Origin: Emticicia sp031378715
Lineage (GTDB): Bacteria; Bacteroidota; Bacteroidia; Cytophagales; Spirosomataceae
DNA: 13,821 bases
Assembly (NCBI GenBank): GCA_031378715.1
Contig: JANNEN010000362.1
Span: 1-13,821 of the forward strand
Direction of reading: 5' to 3'
Shown: piece after piece, positions 1 to 5,834 of the stretch
Layout: each line of letters starts with the position of its first letter
How positions within the stretch are numbered: position 1 is the stretch's first letter
Program-made: the position numbers and the translations under genes
The notes under the pieces: generated by a model
The model's input: only the letters and a program-made list of their open reading frames with translations
Database searches by the model: none
What the model was told of the DNA's origin: nothing

Positions 1-170
1 ACACCACTCGCTTCGGGCTTGTTGAAAGCAATCGTAGTGGTTTTTGTGAGGGCAAAAGTACCCGAATTTTGCTGCATTTCGACTGGCTGCGGAATGAGAT
101 TGATGGGAAGCATCTGGGCATTCAGGTTCAAGAAGGCGAAGCTAAGTACCGATAAAAGGATTTTTTTCAT
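1..170 (-). CDS. Secreted beta-N-acetylhexosaminidase-like protein (GH20), N-terminal fragment
   Basis: The leftward frame opens at an ATG at 170 and runs off the left edge, giving 56 codons. It begins with a signal peptide (MKKILLSVLSFAFLNLNAQ) and continues with LIPQPVEMQQNSGTF and ALTKTTTIAF. This pattern, 'IPQP + short linker + G.F.L...T.I', is typical of the N-terminal domain that precedes the catalytic barrel in bacterial GH20 beta-N-acetylhexosaminidases, which remove terminal GlcNAc/GalNAc from chitin-type or glycan substrates. No catalytic residue lies in the window, so the enzymatic call rests on the N-terminal domain alone. A TATATTTG -7-like box on the minus strand (240-247) lies about 70 bases upstream of the start, but no convincing -33 box was found. 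The gene diverges from the response regulator to its right. Confidence 0.6.
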   Translation of the reverse strand, partial: MKKILLSVLSFAFLNLNAQMLPINLIPQPVEMQQNSGTFALTKTTTIAFNKPEASG

Positions 171-261
171 AGAAAATATAAAGCGTTTTGTTGAGTAAAT
201 GGGCTGGGGTTTGCTTAAATTTTGGGTACGGGTTGTTTGCAAATATACTCAAAAGCTGATG

Positions 262-290
262 TTTGTGTGTAGTGTATCAGTGTGAATTTG
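262..290 (+). promoter_or_regulatory. Candidate promoter of the response regulator
   Basis: TTTG at 262-265 is separated by 17 bases from TGAATTTG at 283-290, one mismatch from the Bacteroidota -7 consensus TAnnTTTG. Transcription would then begin near 296, downstream of the ATG at 263, which favours the ATG at 329 as the real start. Confidence 0.35.
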
Positions 291-328
291 TAAAATTCTG
301 TCCAATTTTATTGGATTTGCAGGAAAAA

Positions 329-1024
329 ATGCCAAAATTTGGTACAGACTTCGCTAAAATACTTCTCAAACGCTTGAAAAATACAAAAATCCTTTTGGCA
401 GATGACCACCGAATGTTTCTCGAAAGTATGAGCTTATTGCTCAATACAATAGAGGAGTTTGACTTAGTTGCCACCGCTACCAACGGTCGAGAGGTTTTAC
501 GCCTGTTAGCTCTCCACGAAATTGACATCGTGCTGTGCGACTTGCAGATGCCGCTTATGGGTGGTATCGAAGTGATTTTGCAGATACGGCAGCAGTTTCC
601 TGCCGTAAAGGTATTGATATTGACGATGTCCGATAATGCTGGTCATATTAGGGAAGCCTTGCAGGTTGGGGCAGATGGCTATTTGCTAAAAACTGCCAAC
701 AAAGCCGAACTCGAAAACGCCATCAAGTGTATAATCAATGGCGTGAATTATTTTAGTAAATCTGCAATGGTGAGTTTATCGAAAACCGACGCTGAAAATA
801 CTGATAACCAGATAGTTAATGAAAAAATTGGTGTGTTGTCTGACCGTGAGTTGGAGATTTTGAAGCTCATCGTTGCCGAAAATTCGAGTACCCAAATTGC
901 CGAAAAACTATTCATTAGCTTCAATACCGTAGAAACCCACCGCAAACATTTGTACAAAAAATTGGGTATTAATACTTCGCTCGGTTTACTCAAATACGCT
1001 CTCAAATATGGGCTAATTGACTGA
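329..1024 (+). CDS. NarL/FixJ-family response regulator (receiver + LuxR-type HTH)
   Basis: A DNA-binding response regulator of 231 aa from the chosen start. The receiver domain (about residues 18-140) has the acidic pair in LLADDHRMF (D25, D26), the phospho-accepting Asp in LCDLQMP (D71), the conserved Thr in LILTMSD (T99) and the Lys in GYLLKTA (K121). A LuxR/GerE helix-turn-helix occupies the C-terminus (LSDRELEILKLI, then AEKLFISFNTVETHRKHLYKKL). The frame is open back to an ATG at 263, but that adds 22 residues unlike any receiver domain and lies upstream of the likely transcription start. The ATG at 329 follows AGGA at a good distance. A TTG at 374, just before KNTKILLADD, is another possibility. 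Its 3' end overlaps the convergent histidine kinase by 23 bases. HisKA_3 kinases normally pair with this regulator class, so the neighbour is the likely partner. Confidence 0.9.
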   Translation: MPKFGTDFAKILLKRLKNTKILLADDHRMFLESMSLLLNTIEEFDLVATATNGREVLRLLALHEIDIVLCDLQMPLMGGIEVILQIRQQFPAVKVLILTMSDNAGHIREALQVGADGYLLKTANKAELENAIKCIINGVNYFSKSAMVSLSKTDAENTDNQIVNEKIGVLSDRELEILKLIVAENSSTQIAEKLFISFNTVETHRKHLYKKLGINTSLGLLKYALKYGLID

Positions 1025-3095
1025 CAGGAATTTTGACCCAAAACGTGGTTCCGTCTTCATGCGACTGCACCCGTAAATTAGCTCCGATAGACTTGGCTCG
1101 GTGCTGAATGTTTTTCATGCCCATTCCCTCCTCGATTTTGGTTTTATCAAAGCCTTTTCCATTGTCCCAAACAAACATAATGAGTTGATTATCGATTATT
1201 TCAAACTCAATGGCGGCTTGGGTGGCTTCGGCGTGTTTGGTGATGTTCTGGCAAAGTTCGAGGCAAATCATGTAGAGATTAAATTCAATTTCGGGTGAAA
1301 ATCGGTGATTGAGGGCATCAAGTTTCAAACTAAAAAAAGTTTTTCTGTTCAAATTTAATCTCATTGCAAGTGCCACGAGGGCGTGCGAAAATCCTTCTTT
1401 TTCCAACTCAAAGGGCAGCATATTGTGCGAAATTTGCCGCACTTCGTTGGTCGCATTATCAACCATTTTTAGCACGGTATCAACCACTTTTTTGTCTTTG
1501 GCAGTGGCGGGCATGATGGCTTGCACACTCACCTTGACCGATGCCAGCAGGCTATTGAGGTTGTCGTGCAGTTCGGAAGCGATTCGCTTTCGTTCGGTGG
1601 TTTGCCCTCGCAGCAGGGCGGTTTCGATTTCGGCGTTTTTCTTGGTTAGTTGCTTATTTTTGTTGCGTAGCTGCACATTAAACCAAAGCAAAAGTACGCC
1701 AATCAGTCCAATGGCAAGAATACCCGCATAGAGAAATAACCGTTTGCGATTTTGGAGGTCTAATTTTTGGTTCAGTTCGTTGATTTTTAGTTGCTTAATC
1801 GTGCTTTGTTGAATCCGTTCTTTACGCTGGGCATCGACCGAAAGCTGATTGATATCGAGCAATCTTTTTAGCTTATTGTTTTCTATTTCTTGAATTAAAA
1901 CCTTTTTTTCGTTTTCGTTTTTGGTCGTATTAAATTGTTCTTTTTGTTGAAGTATCAGCAAGTTTTGCTGCGAAAGTTGGCGTTCTTGTTCGGCTTTTAG
2001 TTCAAACTTTTCTCGTTCGGTTTTTAATAACAGTGCCGATACTTCGGATATTTTTTTTGCTTTTCTGGACGAATCTTGCTTAAAAAAAACAATTTTTCGA
2101 TAAAAAAGCGACTTTTCGTACTCTTTTTTAGCTTCATAGACATTTGCCAAAACTTCATTTGCCTTCACCACGTTGATAAAAGTTGTCGAAGTTTTCAGCA
2201 CTTTTAGTGATAATAAAGTGGCTTCTTCGTATTGCCCCGCATAAAACATTGCATCGGCCATATTTGCCCAAGCCGAAGCCAAGCCATCATTACCACCTAT
2301 TTTTTGCCAATGAAAAGCCGCTTGATTGAAATTTTCAATCGCTTCATCGTAGCGTTTGAGGTGTTTGAGCGTAACCCCAATATCGTTATAAACGTAGCCA
2401 TAGCCCGAACTGACTTTATTTTTGTTGGTTTCTAATATTGACAATGCCATGAGGTAGCTTTCTAAGGCTTTGTCTAATTGTTTATTGAATTTATAGGATT
2501 CGCCCAATCTTTGATGAATGGAAGCCCGCTGCAAATATCCACTATTTTTGTCCGAGCCAAAATCGGCGAGTGCTTTTTTTAGGTAAACTATCGACTCATC
2601 ATACCGCTCAATATAGTAAAGGAGTGTACCCAAATTATAGTCGGTTTTCCAGAGATTTTTTTCTTTTTCTTCTTTACTACCTTCCAACAACGCCAGTATT
2701 TCATAATTCTCCCTTAGAGCTTCCGTGTAATTTTGCGTAACTGCCCGATGGTAATATTCGAGCAGAAGGTGGGCTTTTATCTGGTATTTTATATTTTTCT
2801 TTTGTTTTGAAAATTCAAGTAATTGATTGCCGACAATCAATAAGCTGTCTTTTTGCTTGGTGCTGAGGCGGTAAATTTCTCCCAAAAAAAAGTAAAATTC
2901 TAATCGTACACTATCGAGTTTTGCTGAGGCGGGATATTTATTCAGGTCGGTGATATTGCTCCTGGCTTTGGTGGTCAAGCTATCAATATAAAACCTATCA
3001 AGTCGCCTGTTTGCATTGATTGCTGGCGTAGCCATGCTTTGGGCAAAAGTCGAGATTGATGCTTGTACAAAAAATAGAATCAATAAATATTTCAT
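1002..3095 (-). CDS. TPR-containing sensor histidine kinase (HisKA_3/HATPase_c, NarX-like)
   Basis: A membrane kinase of 697 aa. A signal peptide (residues 1-19, ending STFAQS) is followed by an exported sensor region of tetratricopeptide repeats (about 50-345; for example YNLGTLLYYIERYDESIVYL and YNDIGVTLKHLKRYDEAIEN). A long charged coiled coil (about 350-450) leads to one transmembrane helix (about 453-473, LYAGILAIGLIGVLLLWF). The cytoplasmic part starts with a HisKA_3 dimerisation helix, TTERKRIASELHDNLNSLL, with phosphorylated His510. An HATPase domain follows, with the N box CQNITKHAEA (N617), G1 box DNGKGFD (644-650) and G2 box GMGMKNI. All catalytic residues are present. This architecture is common in Bacteroidota, where TPRs replace a classical ligand-binding sensor domain; the stimulus is unknown. 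It converges with, and overlaps, the response regulator, its presumed phosphoryl acceptor. The start ATG begins a canonical signal peptide. Confidence 0.92.
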   Translation of the reverse strand: MKYLLILFFVQASISTFAQSMATPAINANRRLDRFYIDSLTTKARSNITDLNKYPASAKLDSVRLEFYFFLGEIYRLSTKQKDSLLIVGNQLLEFSKQKKNIKYQIKAHLLLEYYHRAVTQNYTEALRENYEILALLEGSKEEKEKNLWKTDYNLGTLLYYIERYDESIVYLKKALADFGSDKNSGYLQRASIHQRLGESYKFNKQLDKALESYLMALSILETNKNKVSSGYGYVYNDIGVTLKHLKRYDEAIENFNQAAFHWQKIGGNDGLASAWANMADAMFYAGQYEEATLLSLKVLKTSTTFINVVKANEVLANVYEAKKEYEKSLFYRKIVFFKQDSSRKAKKISEVSALLLKTEREKFELKAEQERQLSQQNLLILQQKEQFNTTKNENEKKVLIQEIENNKLKRLLDINQLSVDAQRKERIQQSTIKQLKINELNQKLDLQNRKRLFLYAGILAIGLIGVLLLWFNVQLRNKNKQLTKKNAEIETALLRGQTTERKRIASELHDNLNSLLASVKVSVQAIMPATAKDKKVVDTVLKMVDNATNEVRQISHNMLPFELEKEGFSHALVALAMRLNLNRKTFFSLKLDALNHRFSPEIEFNLYMICLELCQNITKHAEATQAAIEFEIIDNQLIMFVWDNGKGFDKTKIEEGMGMKNIQHRAKSIGANLRVQSHEDGTTFWVKIPVSQLAHI

Positions 3096-3124
3096 CGTTT
3101 AGGTGGTCAGTCAGTATGATGAAA

Positions 3125-3155
3125 TAAATGTAGGTGCTAATTCGATACGTTACAA
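3125..3155 (-). promoter_or_regulatory. Candidate promoter of the TPR histidine kinase
   Basis: On the minus strand, TTG (3155-3153), a 20-base spacer and TACATTTA (3132-3125) match the Bacteroidota -33/-7 pattern except for the final base. The predicted transcription start near 3119 leaves a leader of about 25 bases before the ATG at 3095. The palindromes at 3171-3211 lie just upstream of the -33 box. Confidence 0.35.
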
Positions 3156-3170
3156 GTGTTTTGGGCTAAA

Positions 3171-3211
3171 ATCACCGAATTCGGTGATGCAAAATCACGG
3201 AGTTCGGTTAT
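3171..3211. promoter_or_regulatory. Tandem palindromic operator-like sites
   Basis: Positions 3171-3188 are a perfect 18-bp palindrome (ATCACCGAATTCGGTGAT). Positions 3194-3211 hold a degenerate copy (ATCACGGAGTTCGGTTAT, 15 of 18 identical), with starts 23 bp apart, roughly two helical turns. They lie between the divergent histidine kinase and cytochrome genes, just upstream of the candidate kinase promoter. A dimeric regulator binding both sites is the natural reading, but no regulator can be assigned. The sequence GATGCAAAAT also occurs twice here (3186-3195 and 3217-3226). Confidence 0.5.
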
Positions 3212-3344
3212 TTTATGATGCAAAATTATGTAGGTACTTTGTGATGTAGAACTTTGATGATTAGTGTCTTATGTTTTCTAAGTTGCTGACTGTCAAATGC
3301 TTACAAAAAACACCTTTTTTAACCAATTTAAATTCAAATAAATC

Positions 3345-3914
3345 ATGAAAAAAACCTCATCTATGCTCGTCATTTTGGCTTTTGCCTGTATTGCTTTTTT
3401 GTCTTTTAAAAACATAAAAAGCAGCTCTACCCCCCCCTATACACCTCAACAAATAGAAAAAGGCAAATATTTAGTCGAAATCATGGGCTGCCGAGATTGC
3501 CATTCGCCAAAGACAATGACCGCACAAGGCCCCGCCCCCGACATGAGCAAAGACCTTTCGGGACACCCCGCTGCGATGCCTTTGGGCAAAATTGATAAAG
3601 TAGTTATGAAAGACTGGGTGCTTTTTAATATGATGAACACCGCCGCCGTGGGGCCTTGGGGCGTATCATATTCTGCCAATCTTTCGTCAGATGCTACTGG
3701 TATTGGCACCTGGTCAGAAGAACAATTTATCATAGCCATGACCGAAGGCAAAAGCAAAGGAATCCGTAATGCCCGCCCTTTGTTGCCACCTATGCCTTGG
3801 CCCAATTATATCAATATGAAAAAAGAAGATATGGTAGCAGTTTTTGCTTTTCTGAAAAGTACAAAGCCGATTCAAAATATTGTTCCGCAGCCTATTTCGC
3901 CTGATAAACTTTGA
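3345..3914 (+). CDS. Exported mono-haem c-type cytochrome
   Basis: A 189-aa protein with an N-terminal hydrophobic export signal or anchor (MLVILAFACIAFLSF) and one covalent haem-binding motif, CRDCH (C49, C52, H53), in GKYLVEIMGCRDCHSPK. This is the usual opening of small cytochrome c domains. The likely distal ligand is Met150 in LLPPMPWPNY; the same loop occurs in cytochromes that ride with dehydrogenases or alcohol/aldehyde oxidation chains. It should act in the periplasm or on the outer face of the inner membrane as an electron carrier; its redox partner is not in the window. It stands alone, with about 250 bases of non-coding DNA before it. Codons 29-31 contain a run of eight C (3430-3437), a possible slippage site between the export signal and the haem domain. 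Confidence 0.88.
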   Translation: MKKTSSMLVILAFACIAFLSFKNIKSSSTPPYTPQQIEKGKYLVEIMGCRDCHSPKTMTAQGPAPDMSKDLSGHPAAMPLGKIDKVVMKDWVLFNMMNTAAVGPWGVSYSANLSSDATGIGTWSEEQFIIAMTEGKSKGIRNARPLLPPMPWPNYINMKKEDMVAVFAFLKSTKPIQNIVPQPISPDKL

Positions 3915-4066
3915 TAACGACATTAATAAATTGTCTCAGTTTTAAGGCCTGTTACGCTCCTATAGCGTTCAAAAATCGGACTGCCGATGCGTAGGTATGC
4001 CACGCAGACTACACCTTTTCAAAGTCGTCATCAAACTCAATTAGAAATAAGGTTTTGTTAATGACT

Positions 4067-4447
4067 TCACATTTCGAGCAAAATGAGGTCTAATTCGGTG
4101 ATTTTGGCAAAACCCGCATCAAAAGTGAGTAAAGGAATACCAAGAAAAACAGCAGTAGCCGCAACGATGGCATCGGGTAACTTAATGCGATGTTTACGTC
4201 GAATCCTTATTGTACGTTCTTTAATAGCCGAAATTAGCTCAATGAGATTACAGTTATCATCATTGATAAACATACGAATACCTTTTTCGCTTGTTTCATC
4301 AAGTTTAGAAAAACTCAATAGTTCGATTTCGGTAATGGAGGAAATGTATAAAGTTTCACCTTCGATAGCATCTATCACTTTTTGATTACCATTGAAGAAA
4401 TAAATCAGAGCGTTAGTATCAACCAATATTGCCTTATTCCCATTCAT
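4067..4447 (-). CDS. PIN-domain toxin of type II TA module 1 (VapC-like)
   Basis: A 126-aa PIN-domain protein, full length for VapC toxins, which are Mg-dependent RNases that often cut tRNA or rRNA. The acidic residues are in place: D10 in ILVDTNALIYF, E40/E42 in SSITEIELLSF, D92 in LPDAIVAATA and D110 in LLTFDAGF. The sequence order (VDTNALIYF near the start, PDAI.AATA.....LLTFD near the end) is characteristic of VapC. Its ATG lies inside the last codons of the upstream antitoxin (14-base overlap, different frame), which implies translational coupling. The rRNA or tRNA target cannot be predicted. The gene does not overlap the cytochrome to its left. Confidence 0.88.
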   Translation of the reverse strand: MNGNKAILVDTNALIYFFNGNQKVIDAIEGETLYISSITEIELLSFSKLDETSEKGIRMFINDDNCNLIELISAIKERTIRIRRKHRIKLPDAIVAATAVFLGIPLLTFDAGFAKITELDLILLEM

Positions 4448-4613
4448 CTCTTACTGTTTTTTGATAAGTTAGTCCATCAACTGGGAAATTTATTAAACCC
4501 GCATATTTCTTAGGGTCAAAGCCTTTGCGGGCAGTTTTGGGTTGATTGGCAATCGCCTCCAAAGCGTCATTCATGGCACTTGCGGGAGCATCTTTTTTGA
4601 TTGTAATGACCAT
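4434..4613 (-). CDS. Small antitoxin of TA module 1
   Basis: A 59-aa frame (MVITIKKDAPASAMNDALEA..., ending TVRDEWE). It ends 14 bases inside the start of the PIN toxin, the coupled antitoxin-toxin order expected of vapBC. The ATG at 4613 is the only in-frame start close to a good promoter (TTTG-N21-TATATTTG on the minus strand), with a leader of about 14 bases. The N-terminus (MVITIKKDAPA) could be a short strand of a VapB-type DNA-binding fold. The middle, FDPKKYAGLINFPVDGLTYQ, resembles the toxin-wrapping tails of small antitoxins that pair with VapC in Bacteroidota and Cyanobacteria. Family membership is inferred from position, size and the tail. At 59 residues it is easily missed by gene callers. 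Confidence 0.72.
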   Translation of the reverse strand: MVITIKKDAPASAMNDALEAIANQPKTARKGFDPKKYAGLINFPVDGLTYQKTVRDEWE

Positions 4614-4625
4614 AGTTTCATTAAA

Positions 4626-4765
4626 TTTTTTACAAATATAAACTTTTTAAAAACAGTAAATCAAAATTCAACATGAAAACTACCAAAATCCATATCGGGG
4701 GAAGAAAGAAAATCTGCCCTGATGAAATAATGATGCTCGAAGGCAATATGAATTATACTGATTTG
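4626..4765. repeat. Direct repeat, left copy (promoter region + 5' end of lytTR)
   Basis: About 140 bp that recurs at 5438-5579. The 93 coding bases from the lytTR ATG are identical except for two changes (CCT/CCC and ACT/ACC). The preceding 47-49 bases differ only in the lengths of a T-run and an A-run and by one G/C change. Similarity stops abruptly after GATTTG at 4765. The unit between the copies contains TA module 2. Confidence 0.9.
4633..4665 (-). promoter_or_regulatory. Promoter of TA module 1
   Basis: On the minus strand, TTTG (4665-4662), a 21-base spacer and TATATTTG (4640-4633) form an exact match to the Bacteroidota TAnnTTTG promoter. The start codon at 4613 is about 20 bases downstream. 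This promoter lies within the left copy of the direct repeat, and the right copy supplies the equivalent promoter to TA module 2. Confidence 0.6.
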
Positions 4766-4789
4766 AACAGAGTAAAACTTAATCTATAA
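4673..4789 (+). pseudogene. Truncated lytTR 5' fragment (38-codon relic)
   Basis: An ATG starts a frame identical in its first 31 residues to the intact LytTR protein at 5487 (MKTTKIHIGGRKKICPDEIM... to NYTDL). It then leaves the homology and ends seven codons later (NRVKLNL, stop at 4787-4789). Only the first strands of the LytTR domain remain, so it cannot bind DNA as a normal LytTR protein. The last 11 bases overlap the 3' end of the convergent PIN toxin of module 2, marking the junction created by insertion or recombination. The two nucleotide differences from the intact gene are both synonymous. Confidence 0.85.
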
Positions 4790-5186
4790 CAAAATTAGTG
4801 AATCCTTTTTTGATGAGGGCTTCTTTCAGTACAACGTCACGAGTCCAGAGTGGTGCATTGAGTTCGATAGCTAAGGCTACGAAAGCAATATCTTTCAAAT
4901 CAACATCTTTGCATAAGTGGTAGGCGGCAAAGAAACTTTCGGTACTGATAAGTGCTTCGTTATAGAAATGAATTTTTTGTAGAATTTTTTCGAGGTAATC
5001 ATAAATTTCATCATCGTTTGCACTGGCATTTTTGAAGATTCGCTCTTTGTGCTTGAAAATTTCGATGAATAGAAAATTACATGAAATTAATTGATTTTGA
5101 GAGGCAAGTAGTTTCTCACGGGTGAGCGAGTTTCGAGAATGAATGGCAGAAAAGACGATGTTAGTATCAACAATAATCCGACTCAT
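4779..5186 (-). CDS. PIN-domain toxin of TA module 2
   Basis: A 135-aa PIN-domain protein, a predicted Mg-dependent endoribonuclease. Visible acidic residues are D7 in IIVDTNIVFSAI, E42 in FLFIEIFKHKERI, D96 and D99 in DVDLKDIAFVALAIEL, and D117 in PLWTRDVVLKEAL. The pattern DTNIVFSAI...D..DIAFVALA......LWT.D is that of the PIN_10-like/COG2405-type group rather than classical VapC. It shares no evident similarity with the toxin of module 1 beyond the PIN core. The start codon is one base after the stop of the small upstream gene, so the two are translated together. Its 3' end overlaps the lytTR relic on the other strand by 11 bases. Confidence 0.85.
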   Translation of the reverse strand: MSRIIVDTNIVFSAIHSRNSLTREKLLASQNQLISCNFLFIEIFKHKERIFKNASANDDEIYDYLEKILQKIHFYNEALISTESFFAAYHLCKDVDLKDIAFVALAIELNAPLWTRDVVLKEALIKKGFTNFVID

Positions 5187-5187
5187 T

Positions 5188-5436
5188 TTAGTGCTTTTCA
5201 GATTGTTGGGAAACTATTTTAAGGATTTTCTCTTGGTTTTTCTTCCACCAATTTGCTTTGATTTCTTCGCTGAGTACCATTAAATCTGATTCGTCAGTAT
5301 TCATCTTTTGAGCCAAAAACTCAGTACGCAATCTTTCAAAAAAAGCATAAAAAGTTGATGAATCCATTGATTCTCGGTCGATGCTGATATTGTAGTTTTG
5401 GTCGGTTGTTTCGAGCGAAATTGTATTCATAGTCAT
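5188..5436 (-). CDS. Putative antitoxin of TA module 2
   Basis: An 82-aa acidic/basic protein (MTMNTISLETTDQNYNISID...), placed one base upstream of the PIN toxin, the order expected of an antitoxin. No DNA-binding motif is recognised. The early part is strand-like, and the C-terminal half is helical and charged (LSEEIKANWWKKNQEKILKI), a plausible toxin-wrapping segment. The start could be the first ATG at 5436 or the second, two codons on; the promoter in the right repeat copy fits either. Assignment as antitoxin is by gene order and size, not by recognised family. Confidence 0.65.
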   Translation of the reverse strand: MTMNTISLETTDQNYNISIDRESMDSSTFYAFFERLRTEFLAQKMNTDESDLMVLSEEIKANWWKKNQEKILKIVSQQSEKH

Positions 5437-5437
5437 A

Positions 5438-5579
5438 TTTTTTTACAAATATAAACTTTTTTTAAAACACTAAATCAAAATTCAACATGAAAACTACCAA
5501 AATCCATATCGGGGGAAGAAAGAAAATCTGCCCCGATGAAATAATGATGCTCGAAGGCAATATGAATTATACCGATTTG
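5438..5579. repeat. Direct repeat, right copy (promoter region + 5' end of intact lytTR)
   Basis: Partner of the repeat at 4626-4765. It supplies the upstream region and first 31 codons of the functional LytTR gene on the plus strand, and the promoter of TA module 2 on the minus strand. Copy-to-copy distance is about 812-814 bp, so recombination between copies would delete TA module 2 exactly and leave lytTR intact. Confidence 0.9.
5446..5479 (-). promoter_or_regulatory. Promoter of TA module 2
   Basis: On the minus strand, TTTG (5479-5476), a 22-base spacer and TATATTTG (5453-5446) form an exact TAnnTTTG-type promoter about 10-20 bases before the antitoxin start at 5436. It is the same element as the module 1 promoter, carried in the repeated segment. 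Confidence 0.6.
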
Positions 5580-5810
5580 TATTTGCTTGATGGCAAAAAA
5601 ATCACCGTTGCCACAACTTTGAAGAAGCTCGAAAAACGGTTTGTCGTTTGCCAAAATTTCTTTCGCCCGCACAAATCTTTTATCGTAAATCTCAACTATC
5701 TGTCTGATTATCAGTCGGGTAGCAACGAGTTTTCGATGCAAAACGACCGAAAGGTTCTGATTGCTCGACGCCGAAAAACGGCTTTCAAATTAAGAATTTC
5801 AACAAATTAA
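5487..5810 (+). CDS. Stand-alone LytTR-family DNA-binding transcriptional regulator
   Basis: A 107-aa protein consisting of almost nothing but a LytTR domain: IMMLEGNMNYTDLYLLDGKK, then TTLKKLEKRF and NFFRPHKSFIVNLNYL. The last segment is the 'F.R.H.S.iVNl..i' signature of LytTR DNA-binding domains. There is no receiver domain, so it is not phosphorylated like AgrA/LytR response regulators and may work as a constitutive or ligand-independent regulator. It is followed after 24 bases by the secreted NHL-repeat gene, which suggests co-transcription. In Bacteroidota such small LytTR proteins often precede surface-protein genes. Its first 31 codons are duplicated at 4673. Confidence 0.9.
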   Translation: MKTTKIHIGGRKKICPDEIMMLEGNMNYTDLYLLDGKKITVATTLKKLEKRFVVCQNFFRPHKSFIVNLNYLSDYQSGSNEFSMQNDRKVLIARRRKTAFKLRISTN

Positions 5811-5834
5811 TATTTCACTTTTAAAATTTCCCCC

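Noticed and set aside
263..328. Longer N-terminus for the response regulator from the ATG at 263
   Set aside because: The extra 22 residues are not receiver-like, and the likely promoter (262-290) overlaps that ATG; the ATG at 329 has AGGA upstream.
1309..1731. 140-codon plus-strand open frame antisense to the histidine kinase
   Set aside because: The kinase frame carries every catalytic motif; the antisense frame has no recognisable domain, signal or promoter.
3446..3805. 119-codon minus-strand open frame opposite the cytochrome
   Set aside because: It lies wholly within a gene with clear haem-binding motifs and shows no protein-like features.
3915..4066. Small inverted repeats (for example ACGCT/AGCGT near 3954-3968) after the cytochrome gene
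   Set aside because: The stems are only about 5 bp and have no T-run, so a terminator call is not supported.
5393..5400. TAGTTTTG as a lytTR promoter inside the antitoxin 2 gene
   Set aside because: It fits the -7 consensus with TTG 23 bases upstream, but one hit in an AT-rich region is easily chance; the lytTR promoter is left undefined.
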